NCBI RefSeq assembly: GCF_003855495.1
Contig: NZ_CP034087.1
Span: forward strand, 124,001-188,000
Origin: Methylocystis rosea
GTDB taxonomy: Bacteria; Pseudomonadota; Alphaproteobacteria; Rhizobiales; Beijerinckiaceae
DNA: 64,000 nt
Reading direction: 5' to 3'
Shown: piece after piece, positions 52,483-62,801 of the stretch
How positions within the stretch are numbered: position 1 is the stretch's first letter
Layout of the letters: each line of letters begins with the position of its first letter
The notes under the pieces: generated by a model
The model's input: only the letters and a program-made list of their open reading frames with translations
Told to the model about the DNA's origin: nothing
The model's database searches: none
Position numbers and translations under genes: made by a program

Positions 52483-52750
52483 AGTCGCGGTGAGCCAGAG
52501 CGCCGTCACTCCCAGCACCCCCGAAAACAATGAATTTGCCAATGAGCTTGCCGACCAGCGTGCGTTCACCGGCAAATTTCTGAAGTTCACCAGTCTACTC
52601 GCGGCGACTGTGCTGGCAGCTGGGTTCGCACTTGGGAATCCGTGGTGGGGCAACCTGCTCGCCGCCGTTCTTACATGGTTCGCAAGCATGTTCGGTATAG
52701 CGCTGCTATGCGCCCCTCGAAAAAATGGAGAGAGGGACGTAGTCGAATAG
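52472..52750 (+). CDS. Small membrane protein of unknown function
   Basis: The 92-residue frame has a polar N-terminus (NNEFANELADQRAFTGKFL) and two hydrophobic segments (LLAATVLAAGFALGNPWWGNLLAAVLTWFASMFGIALLC) before a charged end. Codon use is compatible with a real gene. No family was recognised. Confidence 0.45.
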   Translation: MVIRVAVSQSAVTPSTPENNEFANELADQRAFTGKFLKFTSLLAATVLAAGFALGNPWWGNLLAAVLTWFASMFGIALLCAPRKNGERDVVE

Positions 52751-52833
52751 CAATCTTTGCAGCTGACCGAAAATATTGATTGATTTCAGTCAGTTGTTAT
52801 TCCTTTGCATTTACGAGATTTGAGGGGATCACG

Positions 52834-53007
52834 ATGGCCTGGACAAAAATCACCGGCGGAAAGATCAGCGTGACGGACTGCGTTACACAAGTCCCCAGTG
52901 AGTCAGGAATCATAGTCTTTGATGTAAGAGTCTTCTCTGATTGGGGTCGTCAGAGTCAAGCTGCTCCTGTTCTTACATCCGCGATCGGTGGCTTTTCGTT
53001 CCCGTAG
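52834..53007 (+). CDS. Small hypothetical protein
   Basis: The 57-residue frame MAWTKITGGKISVTDCVTQV has an acceptable RBS (GAGGGG) and a beta-rich pattern, but ends abruptly after GGFSFP. It could be a truncated gene. 53008-53210 holds nothing I can support. Confidence 0.3.
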   Translation: MAWTKITGGKISVTDCVTQVPSESGIIVFDVRVFSDWGRQSQAAPVLTSAIGGFSFP

Positions 53008-53210
53008 GTTACTCGCTTCTCTTCGCGGTCGGCGCGAAGGCCGCCGCATGATGGGGTCAGAAGAGCAAAACGTCTCAATCTGTTTCACGACCTTGCCGGC
53101 TTACGCCGGCAGGCTCAGGACTCTAAACGAGATCGCTTTGCCCATCGTCCCCACGGGAAGGACGCCTTCCGCTCGCGCGGATTCGAATTCCAGCTGGTTC
53201 ACTCTCTCTT

Positions 53211-54274
53211 TTATGCGGTTGCGGCGATCATCCTTGAGGCGCCAGCGGCAGAGGCCTTTTCACACCCGAACCGGAACTCAGCGCCGTCGATCCACATCCG
53301 ATGGAGGATGGTCGCAAGCTTGCGGGCGACCGCGACCCGGGCTCTCGCCATGCCGCGACGCTTGGCGACCGCCATGCCCCAGGCGCGCAAGCTCGACCAT
53401 TTCTTGCTGCTTACCAGAAGCGAATGCGCCGCCTCATAAAGAGCCGTGCGCGCCAGTTCGTCGCCGCATCGGCTGACACGCCCTTGGACGTCAGTTTCGC
53501 CAGATTGATAGCGTCGCGGAGTTAGCCCTAGGTGAGCGCCGACATCCCGGGATTTTCCGAACCGTTCCGGCTGATCGATCGTCGCTCGGAAAGCCAGAGC
53601 CGTCAGGGGACCAACGCCCGGAGCGCTCATCAAGCGCCGGCAGATGGGCTCATCCCGCACGACGTCGAGAATCAGTTTGGTCAGTCTCGCGAACTCGCGC
53701 AGCATCACGCCGAGAATTTCGAGCAGAGGGTCGATCATGCGCGCCAGAGCATCATCGCCCCCGATCAGCTCTCGGGCGCGGACGATAAAGTCCTTTCGCG
53801 CCGGCGTTCCAAGTTTGAGGCCGGTTTCGCGCAAGATCGCCCGAACCACGTTCTCAATCGACCGCATCTCGTTGAGAACAGTTCGGCGCGCGATCAGCAG
53901 CGAACACCAGGAACGACATGTCGATGTCTTTACGTGTACCGCACGGAACCATCCGGTCCGCATGATTTGCGCGATAGCGCGCGCATCGTTGCGGTCGGTC
54001 TTGTTCGGCATGGCGCCCATGGCCGCCTTAGCTCGTCGCGACTCGATGCAGATCGCTGGCCACTCGGCGGCTTTCAACTCGCCATGCAGCCACGCCGTCA
54101 ATGAACAAGCCTCCAACCTAAACGCTCAAGCGGCAGGCCGAGGGTCGAGAAAAGAGCGTCGAGCGCTTCCGGTTCGCTGGCGGCGCGCGCCTCCTTGAGG
54201 ATTTGTCCAGTCTCGTCGACCACGCAAATCGCCGTCTCTTCCAATGACACGTCCAGTCCGGCAAAATACTTCAT
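53211..54274 (-). pseudogene. IS110-family transposase with a single-base frameshift
   Basis: The N-terminus MKYFAGLDVSLEETAICVVDETGQIL (start 54274) carries the first DEDD acidic residue. The frame breaks at GLPLERLG/LEACSLTAWLHGEL near 54113, where one base appears to be missing. The second part has NKTDRNDARAIAQIM and the C-terminal Tnp20 region MSAPGVGPLTALAFRATIDQPERF ... LGLTPRRYQSGETDVQGRVSRCGD. Otherwise full length. It is a recently inactivated copy unless the shift is a sequencing error. Confidence 0.85.
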
Positions 54275-54412
54275 GGCTGCCCCTTCCTGATGCTCGTGGC
54301 GATTCGACACCGACCACGTTCTCACATCTCGATAGGAGCAGCCGCCTTCAACATCCCTCGGCCGAGACCCCAATCACCCCATCTGACTGACTCGAAATGA
54401 TCCTGTTTGCTG

Positions 54413-55370
54413 TCAAGTCCTTGCGATGCGTCGCGTGAGAGTGCGGACATGTGCGACGAGGACCCATGCGACCGCGCTGGCGATTGTGGCCTCGAAGTCC
54501 TTGGCGAGGCGGCGGCAGCGACCGAGCCAAGCGAAAGTCCTTTCGACGAACCGCTGTACATTGTTGCCAAGCGGGTCGGGTTTTGGCGGGTGCGGTTGGC
54601 CTGACCGGCGCATTTGGCGGTGGTACTCGGAATATGATCTCGATTCCATCGTTGCCCACTTCAATGCGCTTGACGAGGGCGCGGATAATGTCGCGCTGCC
54701 CGGCACGGTCGAGCTTGTCGAGCCCGTCAGACACCTTCGCGGCAAAGTCCTCCAAGCGACTGATGACGAGGCAGAGATCTCGCTCACTCTCCGCGGCTCG
54801 GACAGCCGCTTCATGGCGCTCCTCGAGCTGCGACAAGCGCTGCTTCATACCCGTAATCCTTGGCTCAAATTCGCATTTGTCGACAAACCCCTCGGCGTAG
54901 CTGTCGATCAGGCGGTTTATGCCGCGCCGCAAGGCAGTCATCGCGCCGACGATCGCGGTCACCAGCGCCGCCTCCGCCCCGCGCCATATCCATACGCTCG
55001 AACCGCCGATCTCAAGTTCGATAATCGGCGGCCGAACAGAGGCCGCTTGGGCGTCGGCCGGCTCGGCAGGCGTTGCTTTCACAGCTGTCGCTTCAACAAC
55101 CGCAGGAACAAATGCTGAGGGGGCTTCGGCGTCAACAGCCTTCAAACTTTCCCGCGCCGCGCGCCGCCACGTGAACAATTGCTGTGGCGTCAAACCATGT
55201 CGGCGAGCAACTTGGCAGGCGTGGACGCCTTCCTCATAACTCTCCGCAACGATCGACGCCTTTTCTTCCGCCGTCCACGTGCGGCGGCGACCGGCCCCAG
55301 TAAAAATCTCGACACGTCGTGGCGGAGCCGCCTCAATCTCCGACACGTGCTTATGCTCTAAAATCGACAT
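54413..55370 (-). pseudogene. Chimera of IS66 TnpA, serine recombinase and IS5 transposase ends
   Basis: The first ~145 codons are an IS66-type TnpA accessory protein (GRRRTWTAEEKASIVAESYEEGVHACQVARRHGLTPQQLFTWRR, then IELEIGGSSVWIWRGAEAALVTAIVGA). The frame then continues without a stop into the C-terminal part of a large serine recombinase (GINRLIDSYAEGFVDKCEFEPRI, then RLEDFAAKVSDGLDKLDRAGQRDIIRALVKRIEVG). In another frame, 54413-54600 reads as the C-terminus of an IS5 transposase (NVQRFVERTFAWLGRCRRLAKDFE). Three mobile elements have been joined by deletion. Confidence 0.75.
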
Positions 55371-55802
55371 GTGTCGGAGCTCCTCAACGCTCCGAATATC
55401 GCCCCGTCCCTAGCCCCAGAAAAGGTGCGGTCAAAACAGCGCTTACACAACGTCCGCCCCAGCGGCAAGCGCGCATGCCGCTTCAATCCCGCGCCCATCT
55501 TCGCCGTCGATGCTGACGCCCCAAGGAAGGCGATATCGTTGTATGGGAGGGTGGCCGTCAAACCTTCAAGGATCGTTACACAATCATCTGGGCGGCCAGC
55601 CCCTGATCAGGGACCGAGCATACGGCGCGGGTTGGAGAGCAGCGTGATCGCGCGTCGCGCCGCGTTCAACGCCAGCTCCTCTTGCGCTTGCGCTGAATAT
55701 TCGGAAGGAGCGACGCCATTAGGCGCGCCGCTTCTGCCGTCTTCGGACAGCCTCGTCGCGACCCATTTTCGCGGACATTATTCTATTTGAATAATGAATG
55801 CG
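55371..55802. other. Gap without a supported gene
   Basis: The frames here are weak on both strands. A minus-strand stretch near 55625-55720 (EYSAQAQEELALNAARRAI) looks faintly coding but has no boundaries. It is probably mobile-element debris. Confidence 0.35.
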
Positions 55803-56729
55803 TTACGCGCCTTTGTAAATTTCCACCAGCGTATCCAACAACTTCAGCGCTTCCTCGCGGGGTCGCTGAAAGCAGTTGCGGCCAATGATCGAGCCGTTGC
55901 CGCCACCCGCGTAAATCGCGTGGGCATCGTCGTACACGCTGTCCTCGCCCTTGGCGGCGCCGCCCGAAAACACGACGATGCGCTTGGAGTTGAAGCAACA
56001 TTGCATGACATGCGCCACGCGCTCCGGCAGGGTGGCAATAGGGATCCTCTTTTCCTGATACACTTTCTTCGCATCGTTGTTTTCAAGATGCGACGTGGGC
56101 AGCTTGACCTTGATGATATTGGCGCCGAGCGAGGCCGCCATATGCGCGGCATAGGCGACGATATCGATGGCGGTTTCGCCGTCTTTGCTGATATCGCCGC
56201 CACGCGGGTAAGACCACAGAACGACCGCCAGCCCCTTGGCTTTGGCTTCCATCGATAGCTCGCGGAATTCTTCATATTGGTCATACATCGCGTCGGAACC
56301 CGGATAAATCGTAAAGCCAACTCCAGCGCAGCCGAGGCGAAGGGCGTCGGCGATGCTCGCCGTAATCGCTTGATCGGCATTTCCCTTCTGGCGCGACAGA
56401 CTGTTGGCGCTGTTGAGCTTGAGGATCGTTGGAATGGCGCCCGCAAAGGTATCGGCGCCTGCGGCCAAAGACCCCAATGGCGCGGCGTACGCGTTCAGCC
56501 CGGCATCAATCGCCAGCTGGTAGTGATAATGCGGATCATAGGCCGCTGGGTTGACGGCGAAGCTGCGCGCCGGCCCATGCTCAACCCCTTGATCGACTGG
56601 CAAAATGACCATGCGGCCCGTGCCGCCCAGTTTGCCCGCCATCAGCATGCGGGCAAGGTTGGCCTTGGCGCCGGGGGTCTCGCCTTCGTACCAGTCGAGG
56701 ATTTCGCGAACGCGCAGGGTGAGATTCAT
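55803..56729 (-). CDS. fbaB: Class I fructose-bisphosphate aldolase (FbaB/DhnA type)
   Basis: The 308-residue protein has MVILPVDQGVEHGPARSFAVNP near residue 40, GFTIYPGSDAMYDQ, LWSYPRGGDISKDGE and the Schiff-base lysine in NIIKVKLPTSHLE, with the phosphate-binding GGGNGSIIGRNCFQR loop near the end. It cleaves fructose-1,6-bisphosphate in glycolysis or the ribulose monophosphate/Calvin cycles in the cytoplasm. It is monocistronic among IS debris, so it is probably an extra copy carried with the island. Confidence 0.93.
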   Translation of the reverse strand: MNLTLRVREILDWYEGETPGAKANLARMLMAGKLGGTGRMVILPVDQGVEHGPARSFAVNPAAYDPHYHYQLAIDAGLNAYAAPLGSLAAGADTFAGAIPTILKLNSANSLSRQKGNADQAITASIADALRLGCAGVGFTIYPGSDAMYDQYEEFRELSMEAKAKGLAVVLWSYPRGGDISKDGETAIDIVAYAAHMAASLGANIIKVKLPTSHLENNDAKKVYQEKRIPIATLPERVAHVMQCCFNSKRIVVFSGGAAKGEDSVYDDAHAIYAGGGNGSIIGRNCFQRPREEALKLLDTLVEIYKGA

Positions 56730-57289
56730 GGGAGATGGGTCCGTGTGACGCTGAAATGCCTTCAGCAGAATACGAGCCGATACTGCATTCCATTGGCCAG
56801 GGCGTCGGTTACTTTCAATTCGACACGACGTGGGCCATGTGGAATGAGGGTCGCGATCTTCATTCGTAAGTTAGCAGTTTGAACTGCGTCCGCGCCAAAA
56901 ATTTCCCCAAGATCGCTGTCATTTGTCCGCTGCAGCTTGCTGTAGGATGTAACCACGTGGCCGCCCGTTCTAAAGGGGAGTCGCGCCCAGCATAGGCGAG
57001 GGTTCCACCTTCAGACAAACGGTGGCGGTAGCGTTTCGCTCAACATTGGCAAGCGCTTTTTATGAACGTCGTCGTCGGCAACTCGATAGTGTGCCAGGAT
57101 AAGGGCGTAATGATCAAAGGCGGAAGGCGGCTACGCCGAAACCGCGCACGGACATGATTAAGGCGACGGTGGGCAACGTGGCAAAAGGCGCCGAGCGCGA
57201 GCTTGCGAAAGGAGTTGTGGCGAGCCTGCAAACTGCATTCGGTGACGTCGCCGGCGCGGGCAAGCATGACGTTGCGCTACCTCAAGGGG
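56730..57289. other. Gap without a supported gene
   Basis: The fbaB promoter must lie in the first part. The frames beyond are short and unconvincing on both strands. Confidence 0.4.
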
Positions 57290-57560
57290 TCAAGCTCTTA
57301 GAGCGAATTCGTTTAACCCGGCTCGTATCAAGTGTCGGCGAAGAAAATTTTTGCGTTCTTGTGGCGTGAACTCTTGGAACACGGCGCCGATCCTGTCCCA
57401 GAGACCATCGAGGTTCGCTTGGCGGCATTGCGCAGCAGCGCTTTCAGCTCGGAGAAAGGCGTTTTTGATCGGTTGGAAGTCGGGGCTATGGGGAGGCTGA
57501 TAAAGCAGCGTCGCTCCCGTCGGTTCGTAACCGCTGCTGTCAGCTTGCAATTGCGTTCAA
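57290..57560 (-). pseudogene. IS630-family transposase C-terminal remnant
   Basis: GATLLYQPPHSPDFQPIKNAF (the C-terminal Glu region with E to K change: usual PYSPDFNPIENAF) and LDGLWDRIGAVFQEFTPQER lie in one frame, while ELKALLRNAAKRT lies in another. Only the last third of an IS630 transposase remains. Confidence 0.75.
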
Positions 57561-57600
57561 ATTGGTTTGAGGGCGGGTGAGATCTGCGTCGCAAGAATCC

Positions 57601-57630
57601 GACGCCCGCCAAGCATGGCGGGCGTCTTTA
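57601..57630. terminator. Hairpin terminator between IS630 remnant and small exported gene
   Basis: A perfect 11 bp stem GACGCCCGCCA / TGGCGGGCGTC with a 4-base loop lies 19 bp past the stop of the minus-strand gene at 57649. The T-run is weak on both strands (TTTA on plus), so it may act in both directions or only as a stabilising hairpin. Confidence 0.6.
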
Positions 57631-57648
57631 ATGCGAACAGCCTGGGCG

Positions 57649-57876
57649 TCACTGGCAAACCCAAACCCAGTGGCCTTGATCCCAAACCCAACAAACACTG
57701 CCGAAGGGCATGCCTCCACCGTAGCCATAGTAGCCGCTCCAATCCCTGTGCTGATAGCGGTAGTGCCCTCCGTAGTCTGGCAAATACCGACCGTGGTGAA
57801 ATGTGCCGGCTTGCGCCAATGACGCCCACAACATTGCGGCTGCTAGAACTGCGCCAGAAGTTAGCATTTTGCGCAT
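57649..57876 (-). CDS. Small exported Tyr/Trp/Gly-rich protein
   Basis: The start at MRKMLTSGAVLAAAMLWASL has RBS GGAGG. The 75-residue product has a signal peptide (AQA-G cleavage near 22) and a mature part of aromatic/His/Gly residues (GTFHHGRYLPDYGGHYRYQHRDWSGYYGYGGG, VCWVWDQGHWVWVCQ). It is similar in style to 50329-50640. Function unknown. 57877-58138 has no gene. Confidence 0.7.
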   Translation of the reverse strand: MRKMLTSGAVLAAAMLWASLAQAGTFHHGRYLPDYGGHYRYQHRDWSGYYGYGGGMPFGSVCWVWDQGHWVWVCQ

Positions 57877-58138
57877 AGGGTCCTCCCTATTCTTCTGATG
57901 GAGAACTATGACGCTTGGGGTCGAACACAAGGGCGCAGACCCCATCAATCAAGATTTTGTATCAAGCGCTCGGTCCGAAGCTTCTAATGCCATTGAAGCT
58001 ATTGCATCGTTCAACAACAACTATGCGGTGCGCCCCCTTCAGTTCTTCAGGTCTCCATGTGGGCCGAACGAGCTATCGGCACAAATTAACAGAGGGGCTC
58101 TCATCATCCCGAGGATTGGCGTTTCAAAGATTGCTCTG

Positions 58139-58813
58139 TCAGCCTTGGCTGTGATTACGACGCCGACTTGCGGCCAGGATTCGCGGAATGAAAGCAGGAA
58201 CCTCGGCCATGTACTGTCGGTATGCCGCGCCGAATTCGGCGAGCGCCTCGTTTTCCTCCGCTCGGGCGAGGCGCACGTACATGACGACGAGGACCGGAAA
58301 CATCGCCAGCGTCAGCAATGTCGGCCATTGCAAGAGGAAGCCGAGCATGACGAGTATGAAACCGACGTATTGGGGATGACGCACATACGCGTACACTCCA
58401 GTGGTTGCGAGTTCGTGTCGGCGCTGCGCCTCATAGAGAACGCTCCAGCCCGCTGAAATCAAAACAAAGCCGCCACCGATGAGCGCTATGCTCGCCACGT
58501 GGAATGGGCCCCAATGCGGATTGGCTTTCCAGCCGAATATCATCTCAAGCAGATGTCCGGCATCATGCGTGAACCAGTTCACGTCAGGCCAACGGCTTTG
58601 CAGCCAGCCAGATAGCACATAGATTGTGAGCGGAAAGCCGTACATTTCAGCGAACAACGCTACGAGAAACGCGCTGAAGGCGCCAAAGGAACGCCAGTCG
58701 CGTTTCGTCTGCGGTTTGAAGAAGGTAAAGGCGAAAAAGATGAAGATCGCCGAATTGAGAATGACGAGCGACCACAGGCCATAAGCGGGAGCATCATCGT
58801 GCATAGGAATCAT
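58139..58813 (-). CDS. Membrane methyltransferase, isoprenylcysteine methyltransferase-like
   Basis: The 224-residue protein has about five membrane helices and the C-terminal ICMT/PEMT signature: LATTGVYAYVRHPQYVGFILVMLGFLLQWPT, then LARAEENEALAEFGAAYRQYMAEVPAFIP (the E-x(9)-Y-x(3)-P-type end). SAM-dependent methylation of a lipid or isoprenoid thiol is the known activity of the family. It overlaps the preceding DUF2933 gene (ATGA) and is last in the copper operon, where such proteins recur without known role. Confidence 0.85.
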   Translation of the reverse strand: MIPMHDDAPAYGLWSLVILNSAIFIFFAFTFFKPQTKRDWRSFGAFSAFLVALFAEMYGFPLTIYVLSGWLQSRWPDVNWFTHDAGHLLEMIFGWKANPHWGPFHVASIALIGGGFVLISAGWSVLYEAQRRHELATTGVYAYVRHPQYVGFILVMLGFLLQWPTLLTLAMFPVLVVMYVRLARAEENEALAEFGAAYRQYMAEVPAFIPRILAASRRRNHSQG

Positions 58814-59133
58814 CCCAGATCATCGTGATTGTCAGCGCCGGCGTGGGGAGTCGGACTTCTCATCGGGGAGTCGTTGCTGGCGCTCTCCTGCGATCCATGC
58901 CGCCCATGGCCTCCGTGCATGAAAATGTGCATGAGGGGGCAGGCTAGGAGTAGCAAGTAAGGAAGCGCTCCGAAGAGATGAGCGGTGTGTTCCGTCACGA
59001 GATAGAACCCCGCGATCGCCAGGAACCCGATCAGAACCATGTTCCCTCGCGATGCGAAGTGACCGCGCTTCGGACTGTCAGAACTGCCTTTTTGCATATC
59101 GTGTGCGTGTTGCATCACTCGCTCCTTCGACAT
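58810..59133 (-). CDS. DUF2933-type small membrane protein
   Basis: I chose the start at MSKERVMQHAHDMQKGSSDS. The 107-residue protein has a His/Met-rich N-terminus, two membrane helices (MVLIGFLAIAGFYLVTEH, GALPYLLLLACPLMHIFMHGGHG) with the CPLMHxFMHGGHG motif of DUF2933, and a His-containing tail. DUF2933 proteins accompany copper and other metal resistance genes; direct metal binding is plausible. It sits 20 bp after the TPR-cupredoxin gene. Confidence 0.85.
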   Translation of the reverse strand: MSKERVMQHAHDMQKGSSDSPKRGHFASRGNMVLIGFLAIAGFYLVTEHTAHLFGALPYLLLLACPLMHIFMHGGHGRHGSQESASNDSPMRSPTPHAGADNHDDLG

Positions 59134-59153
59134 TGCGCCGGCCGACAGACGTT

Positions 59154-60215
59154 CTATTCGACGACCAGCCTGCCGCGGAACATGCCCATGGGGCATGCGA
59201 AATTGAATTCGCCAGACTCCCTCGGCAGGAACTCGACTGCGACGGTTTCGCCGGTGGGCAGTTCGGCGCTCTTTTGAAAGTCGGCGAAAATCACCTTGTC
59301 GGAGCACGACGCCGTCTCTTCGCGGCGGAAGTTGAGCCGCACCGGCTTGCCCCGCCGCACGATGATGGTGTCAGGCGTGTAACCGCCTTTCACCAGGATC
59401 ATCGCTTCCTGATAGCCGCCGCTGGTTTCGGCCGCGCGCACGCCTTCCGTACGCTTGAGCCAGAAGAACCAGACGATGAAGGCGATCAGAGTGGACCCGC
59501 CGAACGCCACGATCAGGCGATCCGAGGACGTGTACGTCGCCGCGACAGGGGCCCGTGGGCCCGCCGCGGCTGGAGGCGTTGCGCGCTCGGCGATCGCGCT
59601 GTTTATCTCGTCAAGCGCTTCTTTCGCCGAAGCGAGCCGGGGATCGAGTTTCAACGCGGCTTCGAGATCCTGTTTGGCGTGCTCGAGATCTTCCTTACCC
59701 AGATAGGCCTTGCCTCGGGAGACGAAGGCGTCCGCCAATTGGGGATCGAGAGCGATCGCCTTGTTGTAGTCCGCGATGGCGGGGTCGAAGTCGTTTTTCG
59801 CTCGATAGGCCTCGCCCCGGCCAAGGAAAGCGGCGGGGTTCGGTCGCTCCGCGATGGACGCGTCGTAATCGGCGATCGCCTTGTCGAAATCGCCCTTCGC
59901 TTTGAAGATGGATGCGCGTTCTGCAAGCGCGGACGCCGCCTTGGGATAGAGTTTCAGCGCCTTGTCCAAATCGGCGAGGGCGCGATCAAGATCGCCCTTC
60001 GCTCGATAGGCGCCGCCACGATTAAAATAGGCCGTAAATTGATCACGCCTGCTCTGCCGTTTTAGACGGTCGATGACCTCCGTGCAGCCCGCGATCCGAG
60101 CGTCCGGTTCGGCGCTTCGACACCGCCCCCAGCGATCGCTCTGCGCCGACGCCGTCGCGGCGAGCAAAACCAAACAGAACCCGGCGAGCGCAAGGCGGAG
60201 CGGCCATGAGATCAT
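59154..60215 (-). CDS. TPR-transmembrane-cupredoxin protein
   Basis: The 353-residue protein has a signal peptide (1-25), DARIAGC (38-44), four to five TPR repeats (about 60-205), a Pro/Ala linker, a membrane helix ([20 protein letters not shown], about 234-253) followed by KRTEG, then a cupredoxin-like domain (268-353; [21 protein letters not shown]304, CPMGM at 341-345). The positive residues after the helix put the cupredoxin in the cytoplasm, where similar domains precede CopA. The TPR part is clearly homologous to the N-terminus of the N-ATPase a subunit at 45300-46820. It overlaps the copA stop by 4 bp, so they are coupled. Confidence 0.88.
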   Translation of the reverse strand: MISWPLRLALAGFCLVLLAATASAQSDRWGRCRSAEPDARIAGCTEVIDRLKRQSRRDQFTAYFNRGGAYRAKGDLDRALADLDKALKLYPKAASALAERASIFKAKGDFDKAIADYDASIAERPNPAAFLGRGEAYRAKNDFDPAIADYNKAIALDPQLADAFVSRGKAYLGKEDLEHAKQDLEAALKLDPRLASAKEALDEINSAIAERATPPAAAGPRAPVAATYTSSDRLIVAFGGSTLIAFIVWFFWLKRTEGVRAAETSGGYQEAMILVKGGYTPDTIIVRRGKPVRLNFRREETASCSDKVIFADFQKSAELPTGETVAVEFLPRESGEFNFACPMGMFRGRLVVE

Positions 60216-62752
60216 GACGCGGTCCTCCTCGGCTGAAAGAAGCGCAGGCGATTGGCGTTACTGACAACCGTGACGGAACTGAAGGCCATCGCCGCCGAGG
60301 CGATAAGCGGCGACAGCAGGATGCCTAGGGCCGGATAAAGCGCGCCCATCGCCACAGGTATGCCGAGAATGTTGTAACCGAAGGCGCCGACCAAGTTTTG
60401 GCGCACGTTACGCATGGTGGCGCGGCTGATCTCGATCGCCGTGACAACGCCCTGTAAGCTGCCCCTGATGAGCGTCACGTCGCTTGCCTCGATCGCGACA
60501 TCCGTGCCCGTGCCGATGGCGAAGCCGACATCGGCTTGCGCAAGCGCCGGCGCGTCGTTGACGCCGTCGCCCACCATGCCGACGGTCTTTCCTTCAAGCT
60601 GGAGTTTTTGAACCTCATGCGCCTTGGCGTCGGGCAGCACCTCCGCGAGCACGCGGTTGACGCCTACTTGGCTTGCAATCGCTTTAGCGGTGCGCTCGTT
60701 GTCGCCCGTCAGCATGACCACTTCGAGCCCCAAGCGAAGGAGGGCTTCGATCGCCGCTTTCGAATCGGACTTCACTGTGTCGGCGACGGCGACGAGACCG
60801 AGGCACTGCCCGTCGGCCGCCACATACATTGGTGTCTTCCCTTCATTGGCGAGACGCTCCCAGACGGTCGCGAGAGCGTCGATCGGTACGCCACGATCAC
60901 CCATCAGCTTTGTGTTGCCGAGGAGGACTTGACGGCCATCGACCTCGCCGCTCACGCCATGACCCGGTATCGCAACGAATCCCCTCGCTTCAACGGGCGG
61001 AAGGCCGCGCGCCTCCGCACCCTTAACGATGGCTTCGCCAAGCGGGTGCTCGGAGCCGCGTTCGAGAGCCGCCGCGAGCCGCAGCACAGTCTCTTCGCGT
61101 TGACCGTCGACGGGAACCACGTCCGTCAACGAAGGCTCGCCGCGCGTGATCGTTCCGGTCTTATCGAGAATGATCACCTGGAGTTTCTCCGAGCTTTGAA
61201 GCGCATCGCCGGAGCGAATGAGGATCCCGTTCTCGGCGCCCTTGCCGATTCCTACCGTTAACGAAGTCGGCGTCGCGAGCCCCAGCGCACAAGGGCAAGC
61301 GATGATCAGTGTCGTGACCAGAACGATGGTCGCGTAGATGACGCGCGGCTCTGGGCCGAAGACATACCAGATCATGAAGGAGAGAACGCTCAAGATCATC
61401 ACGGTCGGAACGAAAAAGCCGGATACGGCGTCGACGACGCGCTGGATTGGCGCCTTCGAGCCTTGAGCGTCCTTGACCATCCGGATGATGTTAGCGAGTG
61501 CTGTGTCCTTGCCGACCTTTGTCGCGCGGAACTTAAAACTGCCCGTCTTGTTGAGCGTGCCGCCAATTGCCTCGTCGCCGACATGTTTCTCGACAGGAAT
61601 CGACTCCCCGGTGATCATCGATTCATCGACGGCGCTGGACCCTTCGGTCACCTCGCCGTCCACAGGGATCTTGTCGCCTGGACGGATCACGACTGTTTCG
61701 CCGGCGACGACCTCTTCTACGGCCAAGTCGATTTCCTTGCCGTCACGCAGCACTCGGGCGGTCTTGGCTTGTAGCCCGATGAGCTTTTTGATCGCTTCCG
61801 AGGTGCGGCCCTTGGCCTTTAGCTCTAAGGCGAGTCCTAGCGTAACGAGGGCGATCACCACGTCGGTCACGTCCCAGAAAACTTCGGCGAGCGCCATACT
61901 CGGGAAGAGATCGGGAAAGGCGACTGCGATAACCGAATAAAGAAAAGCCGCCGAAACGCCAATCGAGATCAAGGTGTGCATATTGGCGGCGCGGTGCTTC
62001 AACGCGTCCCACATGCCGACAAAGAATTGCGAGCCCGACCAGACGAGCACGGGAACCGATGCCACGCCAAGCAGCGCCCAGACGATACGCCGAGTGTCGC
62101 TGCCCGCCGGCATCCACTCACGCAAACCTGGAATCAGATCGGGATAGCTCAGCGCCATAACCGGCGCCGATACGATCGCCGCGAACCAGAACTTGTGCAT
62201 GAGCGTGACATATTCCTGTTCACGCGCGATTTGTTCTGGATCGGCTCCCGTTTCAACGGCGGCCTTTATGTCCTGGGACCGTTGCTCGGCGACCCTGTGG
62301 CCGGAAGCTTCGATCGCCGCACGGATTGCGTTGAAATCGGTCTTTTGCGGGTCATATTCGATATCGACGGCGCTTGCGCCGAGATTGGCCGCAGCAGCGA
62401 TGACGCCCGGCGTCCCCTTCAGGGCGGACTCGACGCGGGTCACGCAGGAGGCGCAATGCATTTGTGCTACAAAAACGCGAATTTTCGCGGCGCCCGGCAC
62501 GTAGCCGGCGCCGCGGATGGCCCTTGCGAGATCGGCGATATTTACGCGATTCGCGTCATAGTCGATCGCCGCGATCTTGCTCGCGAGGTTCACTCGCGCC
62601 GATACGACTCCCTTTATTTCCTTGAGCGCCTTTTCGATCGCGGGAGGGCAGTGGGCGCAGGTCATGCCGCCCACAGTCAATTCTATGTGCTCACGTCGAG
62701 CAGCCGTGGACAATGCGCCAGTTGTCGGTAGCGTGGTGTCGATCATGGCCAA
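60212..62752 (-). CDS. copA: Copper-exporting P1B-type ATPase CopA
   Basis: The 846-residue protein has two N-terminal HMA domains (GGMTCAHC and AQMHCASC), eight predicted membrane helices, the ion-path CPC in [19 protein letters not shown] ([11 protein letters not shown]), [11 protein letters not shown], the HP motif ([12 protein letters not shown]) and [10 protein letters not shown]. It exports Cu+ (or Ag+) from the cytoplasm. It lies 49 bp after the DUF411 gene and overlaps the TPR-cupredoxin gene. The complete motif set makes this secure. Confidence 0.96.
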   Translation of the reverse strand: MAMIDTTLPTTGALSTAARREHIELTVGGMTCAHCPPAIEKALKEIKGVVSARVNLASKIAAIDYDANRVNIADLARAIRGAGYVPGAAKIRVFVAQMHCASCVTRVESALKGTPGVIAAAANLGASAVDIEYDPQKTDFNAIRAAIEASGHRVAEQRSQDIKAAVETGADPEQIAREQEYVTLMHKFWFAAIVSAPVMALSYPDLIPGLREWMPAGSDTRRIVWALLGVASVPVLVWSGSQFFVGMWDALKHRAANMHTLISIGVSAAFLYSVIAVAFPDLFPSMALAEVFWDVTDVVIALVTLGLALELKAKGRTSEAIKKLIGLQAKTARVLRDGKEIDLAVEEVVAGETVVIRPGDKIPVDGEVTEGSSAVDESMITGESIPVEKHVGDEAIGGTLNKTGSFKFRATKVGKDTALANIIRMVKDAQGSKAPIQRVVDAVSGFFVPTVMILSVLSFMIWYVFGPEPRVIYATIVLVTTLIIACPCALGLATPTSLTVGIGKGAENGILIRSGDALQSSEKLQVIILDKTGTITRGEPSLTDVVPVDGQREETVLRLAAALERGSEHPLGEAIVKGAEARGLPPVEARGFVAIPGHGVSGEVDGRQVLLGNTKLMGDRGVPIDALATVWERLANEGKTPMYVAADGQCLGLVAVADTVKSDSKAAIEALLRLGLEVVMLTGDNERTAKAIASQVGVNRVLAEVLPDAKAHEVQKLQLEGKTVGMVGDGVNDAPALAQADVGFAIGTGTDVAIEASDVTLIRGSLQGVVTAIEISRATMRNVRQNLVGAFGYNILGIPVAMGALYPALGILLSPLIASAAMAFSSVTVVSNANRLRFFQPRRTAS

Positions 62753-62801
62753 CCCCGTCGTCTATATCCCCGGGTGTCTTCCTCTTGCGCTCGCGCAGTC
62801 C

